Source: Salinimonas iocasae
Lineage (GTDB): Bacteria; Pseudomonadota; Gammaproteobacteria; Enterobacterales; Alteromonadaceae
Length of the DNA stretch: 64,000 nt
Direction of reading: 5' to 3'
Assembly (NCBI RefSeq): GCF_006228385.1
Contig: NZ_CP039853.1
Span: 62,001-126,000, forward strand
Within the stretch, counting starts at the first letter, position 1. Every line of letters starts with the position of its first letter. Below, piece after piece: positions 42,255 through 52,850 of this stretch. The translations under genes and the position numbers were made by a program. Below the pieces are notes generated by a model, which had not been told where the DNA came from, ran no database searches, and saw only the letters and a list, made by a program, of their open reading frames with translations.

Positions 42255-42470
42255 ATCGGAAAAGCGAAACATTAGTCTTTTCTGTAGGAGAGTAATAAAG
42301 ATTTATACAAAGTATCTAACTGTCACACTGAGCAATATAGATTCGCACTGCGCCAGAACGTTTCCTATTCATCGCTGCCGACCTTACTATATCCAAGACA
42401 TTCCCAGTGCGCTGATTGCTATTTGATAAATAGGTCGGCACAATAAACGCAATAATACCTATAAAAATGC

Positions 42471-43187
42471 GTGGAAATGGAAGGCAGACCGATAATAAAC
42501 TCTGAACTGTGGGAACAGCTAATCCCTCGAAACTGCGGCAGGCAGAGTGAGCTAAGACACAGAAACAAGTTGCTCATTCTCTTGGCTACCCTGGCAGGTT
42601 TAAGAGAGATTGAGTTAACGTTGATCACTAACCGGCTCTTCATGACACCAGAAGGGCTGTTAAATGAAGTTGTAGTGCTCCCTACGTCGATTACCCGCGA
42701 TGGTTACGAACGTCCAATTGTCTTGAGTCATCCAGAGCTTAAAAGAGCGTTTGAATCCTATTTTGAATGGCTTATCACGCGCAAAATAAATAGCTATCCG
42801 CATAAGCATTACAGAGGATTAGATCCCAATTCGGCATTACTTATTGCTGATAATCTGGAGCCTTTCACCACGCAAAGCAGGGGGAAAGCAATAAGCCCCT
42901 ATGCCATGAATAAAAAACTCGATTCACTGATTCGGAATGCAGGGCTTTGGGATAACGGCGTTAGACGAATTTCACTGGTACGAACGTGCGTTATTGAGCT
43001 GTACCGCAATGGGGCATGCACAACTGATATAATGATCATTACTGGCTTCAGTGAAGAGTCAATAAAACAAATCTTAACAATGGATTATATGCAGCTAAGT
43101 CCAATATATGATTGGTTTGAGCAACGTGCAGGCCGAAAGCAAAAGCGACTTGAGAGCTTCAAAAAAAGAAGAAGATTTATGTTATGA
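42471..43187 (+). CDS. Tyrosine-recombinase-like protein, degenerate or short
   Basis: 238 residues from GTG 42471 (ATG 42477 is an alternative). RHRNKLLILLATLAGLREIE matches the box I region (A-G-L-R-x-x-E) of integrases. Later VRTCVIELYRNGACTTDIMI aligns with box II (HxLRHTFAT) but lacks the His, and ITGFSEESIKQILTMDYMQL ends near the position of the nucleophile Tyr. The N-terminal arm/core-binding domain is missing. Either a divergent recombinase relative with another job or a decayed integrase. It overlaps the toxin gene by four bases, suggesting it is expressed with the toxin-antitoxin pair. Confidence 0.55.
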   Translation: MEMEGRPIINSELWEQLIPRNCGRQSELRHRNKLLILLATLAGLREIELTLITNRLFMTPEGLLNEVVVLPTSITRDGYERPIVLSHPELKRAFESYFEWLITRKINSYPHKHYRGLDPNSALLIADNLEPFTTQSRGKAISPYAMNKKLDSLIRNAGLWDNGVRRISLVRTCVIELYRNGACTTDIMIITGFSEESIKQILTMDYMQLSPIYDWFEQRAGRKQKRLESFKKRRRFML

Positions 43188-43522
43188 CGAAGAAGTTTAA
43201 ATTCATCAATAACCAGTCAAAGAAAGAATTTCTTGCGTTGCCGGATGTCATTCAAAAACGCTTTGCGAACGACCTAAACGCTATTTGTCAGGATAGAGAG
43301 CCGTTCAGTAAATTCAAGCATTTGAAAGACAGCGTAGGGATTGGGGCTGTAGAACTAGTTGAAAATGGCAGGCCAGCTTACCGAACTGTCTATGTCGCTA
43401 AATTCGCTGATACAGTGTTCATACTTCACTCATTCACCAAAACTACCAACGGCGTTGACCGGAAGGCTATGGATACTGCCAAGAAACGCTACAAGCTGAT
43501 GATGAAAGAAATTAAAAAGTGA
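43184..43522 (+). CDS. HigB/RelE-type toxin (phage Gp49-like)
   Basis: 112 residues. ALPDVIQKRFANDLNAICQD, LKDSVGIGAVELVENGRPAY, RTVYVAKFADTVFILHSFTK and DTAKKRYKLM reproduce the Gp49-like/HigB core, with the catalytic-type Arg (YRTVY) and the "VFILHSFTKKT" strand. Such toxins cleave mRNA on the ribosome. The antitoxin gene follows after 69 bp, the toxin-first order usual for HigBA. Confidence 0.8.
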   Translation: MTKKFKFINNQSKKEFLALPDVIQKRFANDLNAICQDREPFSKFKHLKDSVGIGAVELVENGRPAYRTVYVAKFADTVFILHSFTKTTNGVDRKAMDTAKKRYKLMMKEIKK

Positions 43523-43559
43523 TATATCAATACTTGTATAAATATCAGTGTTGATATAT
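43522..43559. repeat. Inverted repeat between toxin and antitoxin genes
   Basis: Perfect 9-bp arms ATATATCAA and TTGATATAT, 20 bp apart, beginning in the toxin stop codon. Probably an operator or internal promoter element bound by the antitoxin. Confidence 0.5.
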
Positions 43560-43591
43560 GCTGCTCATTAGTTAATCAAAGAGGTCTAATC

Positions 43592-43924
43592 ATGGCATTA
43601 GAATACAGCAATATTTTTGACGCCATCACGGAAGATGCAGCAGAAGCGTCAGAGCTACAAACTCGCTCTGACCTCATGATAGCCATTCGAGACATAGTGA
43701 ATGCTAAAGGGTGGGATCAGAAGCAAGCGGCGGCGGCAATGGGTATTACTCAGCCAAGAGTAAGTGACCTTGTAAATGGCCGGATAGAGAAATTTTCTAT
43801 CGATAAGCTGATGACCTGCCTATATAAAATAGGTTTCCGCTTCAAGCCCCATTACGAAAACGAGCAACTTACTATGGATGTTCAGATCGTTACTGATAAT
43901 CAGCGCCCGAGTGCGATGGCCTAA
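43592..43924 (+). CDS. XRE-family antitoxin (HigA-like)
   Basis: 110 residues with a Cro/CI helix-turn-helix (WDQKQAAAAMGITQPRVSDL then VNGRIEKFSIDKL) at ~48-85, preceded by a helix and followed by a short C-terminal extension. Partners the upstream Gp49-like toxin and probably represses the pair. AAGAGGTCTAATC gives the start. Confidence 0.82.
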   Translation: MALEYSNIFDAITEDAAEASELQTRSDLMIAIRDIVNAKGWDQKQAAAAMGITQPRVSDLVNGRIEKFSIDKLMTCLYKIGFRFKPHYENEQLTMDVQIVTDNQRPSAMA

Positions 43925-43946
43925 TTTAGTCATAAAGGTAATAGGG

Positions 43947-44369
43947 ATGAAACCAAATATCGAGTATACAGCGCAGATATTAGACAAGTTCGAAAGTTGT
44001 GAGCAACCCCAACTCAGCTTTGTTGAACTGTGGAACAGTTTTGTGCTTCAAGAGGACAGCAACGAGTTTGTCTTTCACTTTAGGCTGTTAGTCGAAAATG
44101 GACTGATAAGCAGACACGACATGATTTCAAGACCTATTAGCAGTCTTGGTCTGCATTATTCATCACCTTCTGACATAACTATTTTTGATGCTCAACTAAG
44201 ACTTACACAGCAAGGTCATGATTTCGCAAAAGCATTAAACAATCGAGAAGTCTTAGCGAAATTGAAAGATGGATTTAAAGAGGCTCCTTTTAAAGTCATA
44301 TTTGATGGTTCTCAGCAGTTGCTGACACATTTCTTCAAAAAGAAGATCGACTCATTAACGGCAGAATAA
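43947..44369 (+). CDS. DUF2513-like protein
   Basis: 140 residues; ATG 43947 (TAATAGGG ahead) is used instead of the earlier in-frame start inside the antitoxin gene. LVENGLISRHDM and LRLTQQGHDFAKALNNREVL (T-x-x-G-H-x-F/A) resemble the winged-helix-like DUF2513 family often found near toxin-antitoxin genes and prophages. Function unknown. Confidence 0.55.
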   Translation: MKPNIEYTAQILDKFESCEQPQLSFVELWNSFVLQEDSNEFVFHFRLLVENGLISRHDMISRPISSLGLHYSSPSDITIFDAQLRLTQQGHDFAKALNNREVLAKLKDGFKEAPFKVIFDGSQQLLTHFFKKKIDSLTAE

Positions 44370-44400
44370 GAGCAGTGATGAAATATGGAGAGAAAGAGAT

Positions 44401-44550
44401 ATGGACTTCATGACACAGATTGTACCCGCTGTAATAGTTATGCTCGCAAATTTGGCTGGCGGGAGTCATGATTCCCCCAAATACGAAATCTGGACCGCAG
44501 TATTTGGCTGGACATTTTGCATTTCAATCATATTGAGGTCCGGCCGGTAA
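44401..44550 (+). pseudogene. Small membrane ORF truncated by the mer transposon
   Basis: Starts MDFMTQIVPAVIVMLANLAG after GGAGAGAAAGAGAT and continues to WTAVFGWTFCISIILRSGR. The last residues (RSGR and the stop) are encoded by the transposon terminal repeat that begins at 44537, so the natural C-terminus is lost. Two hydrophobic stretches are visible. No family recognised. Confidence 0.45.
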
Positions 44551-44571
44551 AAGCATTGAATTTAGCCACTT
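44537..44571 (+). repeat. Left terminal inverted repeat of the mer transposon
   Basis: Starts GGTCCGGCCGGTAAAAGC and ends TTTAGCCACTT; differs from the right end at two of 35 positions. It lies 28 bp beyond the tnpA stop codon and supplies the stop codon of the truncated ORF 44401-44550. Confidence 0.9.
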
Positions 44572-44598
44572 CTAACGTAACCGATTGAATATTATGAA

Positions 44599-47586
44599 TT
44601 AATCAACCAGCAGTTCAAAAGTCATGGGCTTAACCTGCTTGGTTAGATCCAGCTCAAAACTTCCTAGCCGTCCCAAATGCTCGGTATGATACGGTGAGAA
44701 TTCGGCCATAATGTCGCGGGTAATATTGTACCCTTCCGACTTCAATTGATTGAACACTTCGGTCATCGCGTTTACGTTGTATAAGATCGCGAAGTTGGCC
44801 AGCAAATGATTGTATTTAACGATTTTGCTTTGTTCGTGTCTCAAGTTTGCAGGAATTTTCCCGCCATTAGCAAAAAACAACCACCGGGCAAACTCATTGA
44901 ACTCTTCGCTCTTACAGGTCGCTGCCTGGATTGTTTTGCGCAGATCAACGTCGGTAATGTATTCCAGCAAAAACATGGTTCTGACCACGCGCCCGAGTTC
45001 ACGGAACGCAAAGTACAGCTTGTTTTTCCGGTTCTTGGTGCCGAACCGGCGCAGGATTGTCGAAGCGGTGATTTTCCCTGCTTTAACTGACATGGCCGTT
45101 CGCATCATATCCGCATAGTGCTTTTCAATGAGATCCCACTTGATCGGCTCCTTGAACAAAGACTGAATATGCTTGAGTACCATGGAGCGATCAGGCTTAT
45201 AAAAGCTGAGATCTTTGATATTTCGGATACGGGGCATGAGCTTTATGCCCAGCAAGTACGCCAGGCCAAAGACGGGTGTGGATTGCGCCTGTGTATCGCC
45301 GTGAACGGTGTCCGGATTAAAATCAGATTCATCGTTGAGTAGGCCGTCCAAGATATAAATCGCCTCGTAGACACCGCAGGGAATAAACCGGCTGAACAAT
45401 GCAATATAGGTGTCCGAGACGTGGTAATAGGCAATGCCGCCATAGCTGCCATACCGAATATGGTATTCAGATAGCAAATTATCTTCGTAGAGATCCCAAA
45501 GCTTTCCATCAGCGGACACACTGCTGCCTGATCCCCAACACTCAATGAGCCGGTATTTCTTATACTCGCTATTGATCTTCGCAATAGCTTTATCGAGACG
45601 CGCTTCCGTCGTGCGTTTTAAGTTAAGCCAGGCGACTTGCTTGCGAGAAACGCCCTGCACAGATCGCACGGTTTCGGTGGGACCAATGTTGGTACCGTAA
45701 CAAAACACGGTCAGGACAAAACGTAACTCCGGGTCGCTGATACGTGATTCGAAGCCCGACAACGGGCCAAAATGTTTATTCAGGTTCAGCCACTTTTCGA
45801 CATTGATAATCACATCAAGCAGGTTGATTTTGTCCAACCGATCGCGCAAAAGCGCTCCAATTTCTTCGACTTCAGGTAAGGGTTGATCAGGTTTTGGTTT
45901 ACCGATAATCAGATTCCCGTTTTCAATACGAACCAGTTCGTCCTCCGGGAATTGGCTGTCAGCTTTCCGGCAGCTCGTTTCCATGGACTTCTTCAGCGTT
46001 GTTGTAAATTCAGTATCACCGGCGACGAGCCCTACCTCCTCGCAATAGGTAGGCAACTGCGCTTCGTATTCTTCCCAGGTGATCATCTGCTCCCGGTAAT
46101 CATCGAAGGTTTCACTGTAGGGAATGAACAAGTCACCGGTACTTAGTTCTTCAGCGATCCGTTCAAACACACACAGCTCAAAACAGGTTTTATTAACCTC
46201 CGACACCTGTGCTGATTTGGTTGATTTTCCCGTGACTAATTTCCACCAGCTTTCGCGAATCCAGCGAATATTAATGACATTTCTGGAAGAGGGATCGTTC
46301 GGATCGCTTTGAATTGACAGGAACTCCGTGCGACGCTTTTTGTGCGTCAAAATAAACTGGAACGCATTGAGCAAGTCCTTGTCTTCCGTGGCCGATGCCA
46401 GGTTGAGTATTTCAATCGTACGAAACAAGGTGGATCGTTGCTTTTTATAGAGTCGAACCATAAACGGCAAATAGTTGTTGCCTGCGAATGCCATATATTG
46501 TTCGCACATTTGCATTAGCTGATCACTGTTCTTTCCCAGTATCGGATCAAAAGCTGCCACCGAATCGGGTTTATCAAGATACACCTTGACCATCCCAGAC
46601 AACACAGAAATCAAATGATCGGTTTGCTTTTGATGGTCTGCAAGGTACTTCTCCAACAGCTTCTGCGCCGAGCGATCCATTTTTAACAACATCTTGATAA
46701 AAATATCGGCGGCGTTATCCAGTGTTTGTGCGTATTGGTGCCGGATTAAAACGATGACGAGTGCGAGTCGCTTGTTCAGCTTTAGTTTCATCAATTCGGC
46801 GTAATCCAGGACCTTGGCCTCGTTGATAAACTGCTGGTGTTTAACTGGCGGCAACCCCAAATCCGTGGGCAAAAGTGTTTGCAGGGATGTAAGCCATTCC
46901 AGGTATTGGATGTACGCATGGATATTGCGAGGGGTCGGGCGTTTGGGTTCATTTTTCAGCGTGCTCCAACCAAAACCATTCAGTCCTGTGCTAGATCGAA
47001 GAATATCGTTGATGCATTGGCGACTTTCAGACTCTAAAAAGCCACACAATTGATCGTAATACCGAGTGTTGACTTCGGCCCTGGCCGCCTGACATATCCG
47101 CTCAAGTACACTGAACGCCGGTAACTCGTATCGCTCTTTGACCAAATATTCCAACGTGACATTGATGATATCCGGTAATGCTTCTTTGGTAGTCGCTGCC
47201 TCAAGTGCCCAAATCTGTGCCAATTCAGAGGTCTTGGCCGCATCGTAGGCTTTTATATTAAGATGGCGCCGAATCAGCTTTACGTGACGATCCTTCGCGC
47301 CCGATGTGTAATAGGTTTGGGGATCCTTCAGTGTCACCCGCGAACGGCACTGATTTTTAATGTGCGTGATGATCACCTTTGGTATTTCACCCAGGTTTAC
47401 GAACCGGCCCAATCGCTGCGTGATTTTTAGCTGAATCAGGAGCCCCAAAAAGAATGCGCTGGTTCGTTTACAGTGACGCAGTGCAAACTTCTGATCTTCC
47501 GGCGTAGGTGTATAGACATCCCCTAACTCATCTTCGGTGATATCAGATTTAATTCGTGGATAAGCTGTCTGATAGATAGCGGCCAT
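44599..47586 (-). CDS. tnpA: Tn3-family transposase TnpA
   Basis: 995 residues, full family length. The catalytic domain is intact: Asp693 in VSADGKLWDLYED, Asp764 in VHGDTQAQS and Glu863 in FAFRELGRVVRT. N-terminal part (YTPTPEDQKFALRHCKRTSA, FFLGLLIQLKITQRLGRF) is the DUF4158/DNA-binding region. It makes the cointegrate by replicative transposition. Lies against the left end, transcribed toward it. Confidence 0.95.
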   Translation of the reverse strand: MAAIYQTAYPRIKSDITEDELGDVYTPTPEDQKFALRHCKRTSAFFLGLLIQLKITQRLGRFVNLGEIPKVIITHIKNQCRSRVTLKDPQTYYTSGAKDRHVKLIRRHLNIKAYDAAKTSELAQIWALEAATTKEALPDIINVTLEYLVKERYELPAFSVLERICQAARAEVNTRYYDQLCGFLESESRQCINDILRSSTGLNGFGWSTLKNEPKRPTPRNIHAYIQYLEWLTSLQTLLPTDLGLPPVKHQQFINEAKVLDYAELMKLKLNKRLALVIVLIRHQYAQTLDNAADIFIKMLLKMDRSAQKLLEKYLADHQKQTDHLISVLSGMVKVYLDKPDSVAAFDPILGKNSDQLMQMCEQYMAFAGNNYLPFMVRLYKKQRSTLFRTIEILNLASATEDKDLLNAFQFILTHKKRRTEFLSIQSDPNDPSSRNVINIRWIRESWWKLVTGKSTKSAQVSEVNKTCFELCVFERIAEELSTGDLFIPYSETFDDYREQMITWEEYEAQLPTYCEEVGLVAGDTEFTTTLKKSMETSCRKADSQFPEDELVRIENGNLIIGKPKPDQPLPEVEEIGALLRDRLDKINLLDVIINVEKWLNLNKHFGPLSGFESRISDPELRFVLTVFCYGTNIGPTETVRSVQGVSRKQVAWLNLKRTTEARLDKAIAKINSEYKKYRLIECWGSGSSVSADGKLWDLYEDNLLSEYHIRYGSYGGIAYYHVSDTYIALFSRFIPCGVYEAIYILDGLLNDESDFNPDTVHGDTQAQSTPVFGLAYLLGIKLMPRIRNIKDLSFYKPDRSMVLKHIQSLFKEPIKWDLIEKHYADMMRTAMSVKAGKITASTILRRFGTKNRKNKLYFAFRELGRVVRTMFLLEYITDVDLRKTIQAATCKSEEFNEFARWLFFANGGKIPANLRHEQSKIVKYNHLLANFAILYNVNAMTEVFNQLKSEGYNITRDIMAEFSPYHTEHLGRLGSFELDLTKQVKPMTFELLVD

Positions 47587-47702
47587 CGACTTAAATTTTC
47601 TCTGATAGATGCATTATTGTGTAAAAGCATCGCGTTATAGTTATCAGGTTTCTAGTCGTCATTTGGATATGCCTAGATTACTCGCAAGTGGCTTTCATTG
47701 CT

Positions 47703-48269
47703 TTATTCCTTGTGATGGCCTGCCATTACGTCGCCTGAATTGAGATGCCAAGCATTTTGAACAATCGCAAACAACAGTAATACCAACGCCAACAGCAACA
47801 GTTCGGTTTGATACACATTGACCGCATACTGAATTTTGAGACCCATACCAGAAACAGCGGAAGGAAACAAAATGGCGATAAAACTTAAGATGGTCGGCAG
47901 CAGCGGGGTACAACACAACAGGGGGCTTACAATCCCGATAACTATGCCGCCCGCCGCTGGTGCCGTTCTGCAATGGGTCTTCTTGCGTATCAGTTGAACC
48001 CATAAATTGATGAGAACGCTCTCCAGCGTTGCGAACAAAAACGCAAATAGCGCGATTCTCAGATTAAGATGTGCAAAAGAACGCAAGCCAATATCGGAAC
48101 CCAGTTCATGCGCTGGCAGGACAACCAAGTGGACGACCAGCACCAGACTAAAGAGGATCGCGGTACGCCGTTTTGAGTGAGAATCCTGAACCGGCGATTG
48201 AAATGCATACACTACAAGTGACCAGAGGCGTTTTATAGAGTTTGTAGCGCGCTTCACTATCGCATTCAT
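47703..48269 (-). CDS. Membrane protein with a Cys pair, mer-associated, function unknown
   Basis: 188 residues from ATG overlapping the upstream stop (ATGA); an earlier in-frame start would lie inside the upstream gene. About five spans. A notable segment is SPLLCCTPLLPTILSFIAIL with vicinal Cys in a helix, like the metal-binding Cys pair of MerT/MerC helix 1, plus HC in KKTHCRT. His residues cluster at the C-terminus (MAGHHKE). Position at the end of the mer operon and the Cys pair suggest mercury or thiol transport, which is inference. Confidence 0.6.
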   Translation of the reverse strand: MNAIVKRATNSIKRLWSLVVYAFQSPVQDSHSKRRTAILFSLVLVVHLVVLPAHELGSDIGLRSFAHLNLRIALFAFLFATLESVLINLWVQLIRKKTHCRTAPAAGGIVIGIVSPLLCCTPLLPTILSFIAILFPSAVSGMGLKIQYAVNVYQTELLLLALVLLLFAIVQNAWHLNSGDVMAGHHKE

Positions 48270-48661
48270 TCTTCTTTGCCGTTTGTCGCAACTTTGTAAG
48301 TTCCCCAGAACATCTCCGGTAACACGCAAACCAGTGGTGTACCGATCAGTAAAAAGAGTCCTAATCCGTTAAAGGTGAGCCATTGTATCCACTGCATCCC
48401 AATGCCTAATGCCAACATGGCAGAACCCAGAAAAAATGGCCCGCTGAAAAAACAATGCATTCGCCCACATTGACGCGCATTTCTTAAACAGGCATATCCC
48501 ATCCAACTTAAAGCGATCGCCCAGATACTGCCGGTCATCCACGGTGCAAGTTGCATCATGCCGGTAATCACTATGAGTATCGCTGGCAATACCCAGGTGA
48601 GAATAAATCGGCCTTTATTGGCTACCCAGTCGTGGGGGCCGGTTTCACATTTTTCTGACAT
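48266..48661 (-). CDS. Four-span membrane protein with a CxxMHC motif, mer-associated
   Basis: 131 residues with four hydrophobic spans. A cytoplasm- or membrane-edge segment CLRNARQCGRMHCFFSG holds three Cys, one His and one Met, a candidate soft-metal site; an N-terminal CETGPHDW adds another Cys/His. I recall similar proteins near mercury genes but no established function. Follows merD by 23 bp and is coupled to the next membrane gene. Confidence 0.6.
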   Translation of the reverse strand: MSEKCETGPHDWVANKGRFILTWVLPAILIVITGMMQLAPWMTGSIWAIALSWMGYACLRNARQCGRMHCFFSGPFFLGSAMLALGIGMQWIQWLTFNGLGLFLLIGTPLVCVLPEMFWGTYKVATNGKEE

Positions 48662-48684
48662 CGTATACTCCTTTGTTATGGCGA

Positions 48685-49119
48685 TCAGGCCAGTTGGCGC
48701 AGCTCCGACAGCTGTGAATCCAATGCCTGCAAGTAAGCCTGGCGTTCATCAATTTTGGTTTGCAGTTCGCGCATGGCGGCTTCACAGGCTTGCTGGTCGC
48801 CTTCGTTGATGGCGTAGAGCAAGGGTTTTATATCCAGGATCAGCAGGCCCGCCGCACGCGCTGCGCGAATGAAGCGCAGCCGGTTTAAAGCGCATTGATT
48901 GTATAAACCGAAACCACCCGCGGAATGCTCTGGGCAAAGTACCAAATTTTCCAAGACGTAATTCCTGACGGTATGCACTGTGGTTTGCGCGGCTTTCGCC
49001 AGTTGCGAGATCGTCAGGGGAAATTCGAGTGCCTGCCCATCGGCATCCATGAATGCCGCAAAGTCGGGGATCACCTCAAAGTATCGTGACACATCTTTTG
49101 ACACGGCGGCTTTTGACAT
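48685..49119 (-). CDS. merD: MerD, co-regulator of the mer operon
   Basis: 144 residues from ATG (49119), chosen because ACGGAGACAAACCC lies ahead and the preceding residues run into the EAL gene. MerR-like winged helix FPLTISQLAKAAQTTVHTVR and GGFGLYNQCALNRLRFIRAA, then the MerD-type C-terminus with QLQ/LDSQLSELRQL. It lacks the MerR metal Cys triad. MerD is thought to displace Hg-MerR from the operator and shut down expression. The N-terminal ~30 residues are longer than in classical MerD. Confidence 0.78.
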   Translation of the reverse strand: MSKAAVSKDVSRYFEVIPDFAAFMDADGQALEFPLTISQLAKAAQTTVHTVRNYVLENLVLCPEHSAGGFGLYNQCALNRLRFIRAARAAGLLILDIKPLLYAINEGDQQACEAAMRELQTKIDERQAYLQALDSQLSELRQLA

Positions 49120-49138
49120 GGGTTTGTCTCCGTTCGTT

Positions 49139-49939
49139 TCAAACACTGCGGCCTGGCCACAACGCTTCAGTCGTTTCGGCATCGGCTGGCCGCGCCAGCC
49201 GATAGCCCTGTAATACATCACAGCCAAGCTTCTCTAAAAGTTGTTGTTGAGTGGCCGTCTCAACCCCTTCCGCGACGATGGATAAATTCAGGTTATGGCC
49301 AAGGGTGATGACGCTTTCGGTAATGGCGCGATCCTTTGGCTCGGTTGTCATATGCGTGACAAAGGTTTTGTCGATTTTTAGGCGGGTCACTGGGCAGCAT
49401 TGCAAGCGTGCCAGCGACGAACTCCCGGTACCAAAATCGTCGATGGACAGGCGAATGCCCAGCGCCTGGCAGCGATGCAGGTTTTCGATCAGGATTGGCG
49501 TATCCTCCAGGGCCAGTGTTTCGGTTAATTCCAGTTCCAATGCCGGAGCAGGCAGTCCCGTATCACGCAATATCCTGGCAAGGTCTTCGACAAAGTCAGG
49601 TTGGTGGATTTGTAAGGCAGAGACGTTGACCGCGATGATACCCTCGGGTAAACCGCGTTGACGCCAATGCATCATCTGTTGACAGGCCGCCCGTAAGACA
49701 AACGCGCCCAGTTCCAGAATTAATCCGCTTTGTTCGGCAACGGGAATAAAGGTGTCTGACTGGATCAATCCTTCAGTTGGATGTTGCCAGCGAATGAGCG
49801 TTTCAGCGCCTTCCCAGCATTGGTGTTGAACATCCCATAGAGGCTGGTAAAAAGGAACGAATTCACCCTTGTTCAATCCATCCGCCAACGCATTGACCGT
49901 TGGGGCTGTCAGTGAATGCGTGGCGGGTGCCGTTCCCAT
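49139..49939 (-). CDS. EAL-domain protein (mer transposon urf2 type)
   Basis: 266 residues; the ATG at 49939 has GAGAGGGCAGT ahead and avoids the merA overlap. The EAL domain covers the whole protein: ETLIRWQHPTEG (Glu kept, Ala-Leu partly changed to TL), VNVSALQIHQPDF, ELELTETLALED, SIDDFGTGSSSLARL, LKIDKTFV and VAEGVETATQQQLLEKLG. Most c-di-GMP phosphodiesterase residues are present, although the EAL triad reads ETL. An EAL gene is a familiar passenger behind merD/merE in Tn21/Tn501-like elements; here it sits between merA and merD. Confidence 0.85.
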   Translation of the reverse strand: MGTAPATHSLTAPTVNALADGLNKGEFVPFYQPLWDVQHQCWEGAETLIRWQHPTEGLIQSDTFIPVAEQSGLILELGAFVLRAACQQMMHWRQRGLPEGIIAVNVSALQIHQPDFVEDLARILRDTGLPAPALELELTETLALEDTPILIENLHRCQALGIRLSIDDFGTGSSSLARLQCCPVTRLKIDKTFVTHMTTEPKDRAITESVITLGHNLNLSIVAEGVETATQQQLLEKLGCDVLQGYRLARPADAETTEALWPGRSV

Positions 49940-49950
49940 ACTGCCCTCTC

Positions 49951-51627
<1,677 letters not shown>

Positions 51628-51655
51628 TCAAATAGTAGTCAGGCATTGCGTCGTG

Positions 51656-52075
51656 TTAAACAGCACAGCTGTCATCATCACAGCGTTTATTCGCGGGTGA
51701 AAAAATATCCCAAAGCGATACGGCAACCATCAGGCCTAACGCTGAATAGGTGACATAGCTGCTCCAGCCGTATTGGAAAAACGGATAGAGCGATAACAGC
51801 AATAAAATGGGGCCGACCACACCCAGCGCACTACGGTGCCATTGCCGGTGGCTGAACCAGCCAAGTCCGTTGAGTACCAGGGCAATCCAGGCAAACAACG
51901 GTAACAGGGTATTAACAAACAAACCTTCCCATTGGCTGAGAAAACCCAACCCGACCGCAGCGCCCAGGCTGGCGATGGCCGGGAAACACATGGCGCATCC
52001 CATAGCAGAAACCAGCGCGCCCAATGAGCTAATCTTATCGCCGAAACGGGTCACTAACTGTATTAGCATTTCCAT
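51656..52075 (-). CDS. merC: Mercury transporter MerC
   Basis: 139 residues, four spans, with the MerC Cys pair in the first helix (MGCAMCFPAIASLG, Cys27/Cys30) and a second C-terminal cytoplasmic site (CDDDSCAV). Carries Hg(II) through the inner membrane to MerA. Sits four bases from merP. Confidence 0.88.
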   Translation of the reverse strand: MEMLIQLVTRFGDKISSLGALVSAMGCAMCFPAIASLGAAVGLGFLSQWEGLFVNTLLPLFAWIALVLNGLGWFSHRQWHRSALGVVGPILLLLSLYPFFQYGWSSYVTYSALGLMVAVSLWDIFSPANKRCDDDSCAV

Positions 52076-52078
52076 GCT

Positions 52079-52357
52079 TTACTCCTTGAGCGTTGATGGA
52101 TAACCCGCATTAGTGGTGGCTTCGGTCAGTGCTTTTACTGTGGTTTTTTCGTCGTCGAATGTGACAACTGCCAATTTGGTTTCAAAGGTGACTTCAGCTT
52201 TACTCACACCCTCAACATTTTTTAAGGCATTTTTGACCGTAAAGGGGCAGGTCACACAGTTCATGGTTGGAACTTCCAAAGTAACTGTTTTCGGCGCAGC
52301 AAAAGCGGTCAGGCTGGTCAAGGCTAGCAAAGACAACAAGGCAATTTTCTTCATCAT
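52079..52357 (-). CDS. merP: Periplasmic mercury-binding protein MerP
   Basis: 92 residues: signal peptide ending TAFAAP, then one HMA domain with TMNCVTCPFTVKNAL (Cys34/Cys37) and the beta-alpha repeat to the C-terminus. Takes up Hg(II) in the periplasm and passes it to MerT/MerC. A GAGAAAATGATG context sets the start. Confidence 0.93.
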   Translation of the reverse strand: MMKKIALLSLLALTSLTAFAAPKTVTLEVPTMNCVTCPFTVKNALKNVEGVSKAEVTFETKLAVVTFDDEKTTVKALTEATTNAGYPSTLKE

Positions 52358-52409
52358 TTTCTCCAGTAACGTATTAAGTCATTAATAAAAGTGAGCGGTA
52401 AGAAAGTAT

Positions 52410-52757
52410 TCAGGCAAACCAGACAATCCAATAATTGCTGGTGACTAGCACCAACGCAGTCAGTGCCGTTAACCAAAAGATCACCTGCCGGCGTTTTCGC
52501 ACTTGAGGAACTGCACAGGCGGTGCCTGGCTCACAGTCCTCAACGGGGCGATAGACCTTCCAGCCTGCGAAGCCAAATAAGGCTAAAACCAGCAGGATAA
52601 AAATGGGACGATAAGGTTCTAACAAGGTTAAATTACCAATCCAGGAGCCACTCACGCCTAGCAGCAACAACACGAAAGGACCAGCGCAGCACAGGCCAGC
52701 GCCAACAGCCGCGATAACGCCGCCAATAATAGGTAGATTGGATTCTTTCTGTGACAC
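52410..52757 (-). CDS. merT: Mercury transporter MerT
   Basis: 115 residues, three spans. Cys23-Cys24 lie in the first helix (GAGLCCAGPFVLLLLGVSGS) and a cytoplasmic pair is at Cys75/Cys81 (EDCEPGTACAVP), as in all MerT proteins. First structural gene of the operon, ~35 bp after the MerR promoter. Confidence 0.95.
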   Translation of the reverse strand: MSQKESNLPIIGGVIAAVGAGLCCAGPFVLLLLGVSGSWIGNLTLLEPYRPIFILLVLALFGFAGWKVYRPVEDCEPGTACAVPQVRKRRQVIFWLTALTALVLVTSNYWIVWFA

Positions 52758-52790
52758 GACTTACTCCTCTGATTTCAGTGTATGGAGCAA

Positions 52791-52821
52791 GTGTAATCTC
52801 CGTACCGATGTACGGAGTCAA
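52791..52821 (-). promoter_or_regulatory. mer operator-promoter (MerR site)
   Basis: On the minus strand: TTGACT (52816-52821), a 19-bp spacer and TTACAC (52791-52796). The dyad CCGTACATCGGTACGG (52800-52815) sits in the spacer exactly as in classical mer promoters. It drives merT onward. merR lies upstream in the same orientation instead of divergent. Confidence 0.92.
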
Positions 52822-52850
52822 ACGTTTTTGTGATGCCCGTGTAAAACTAA

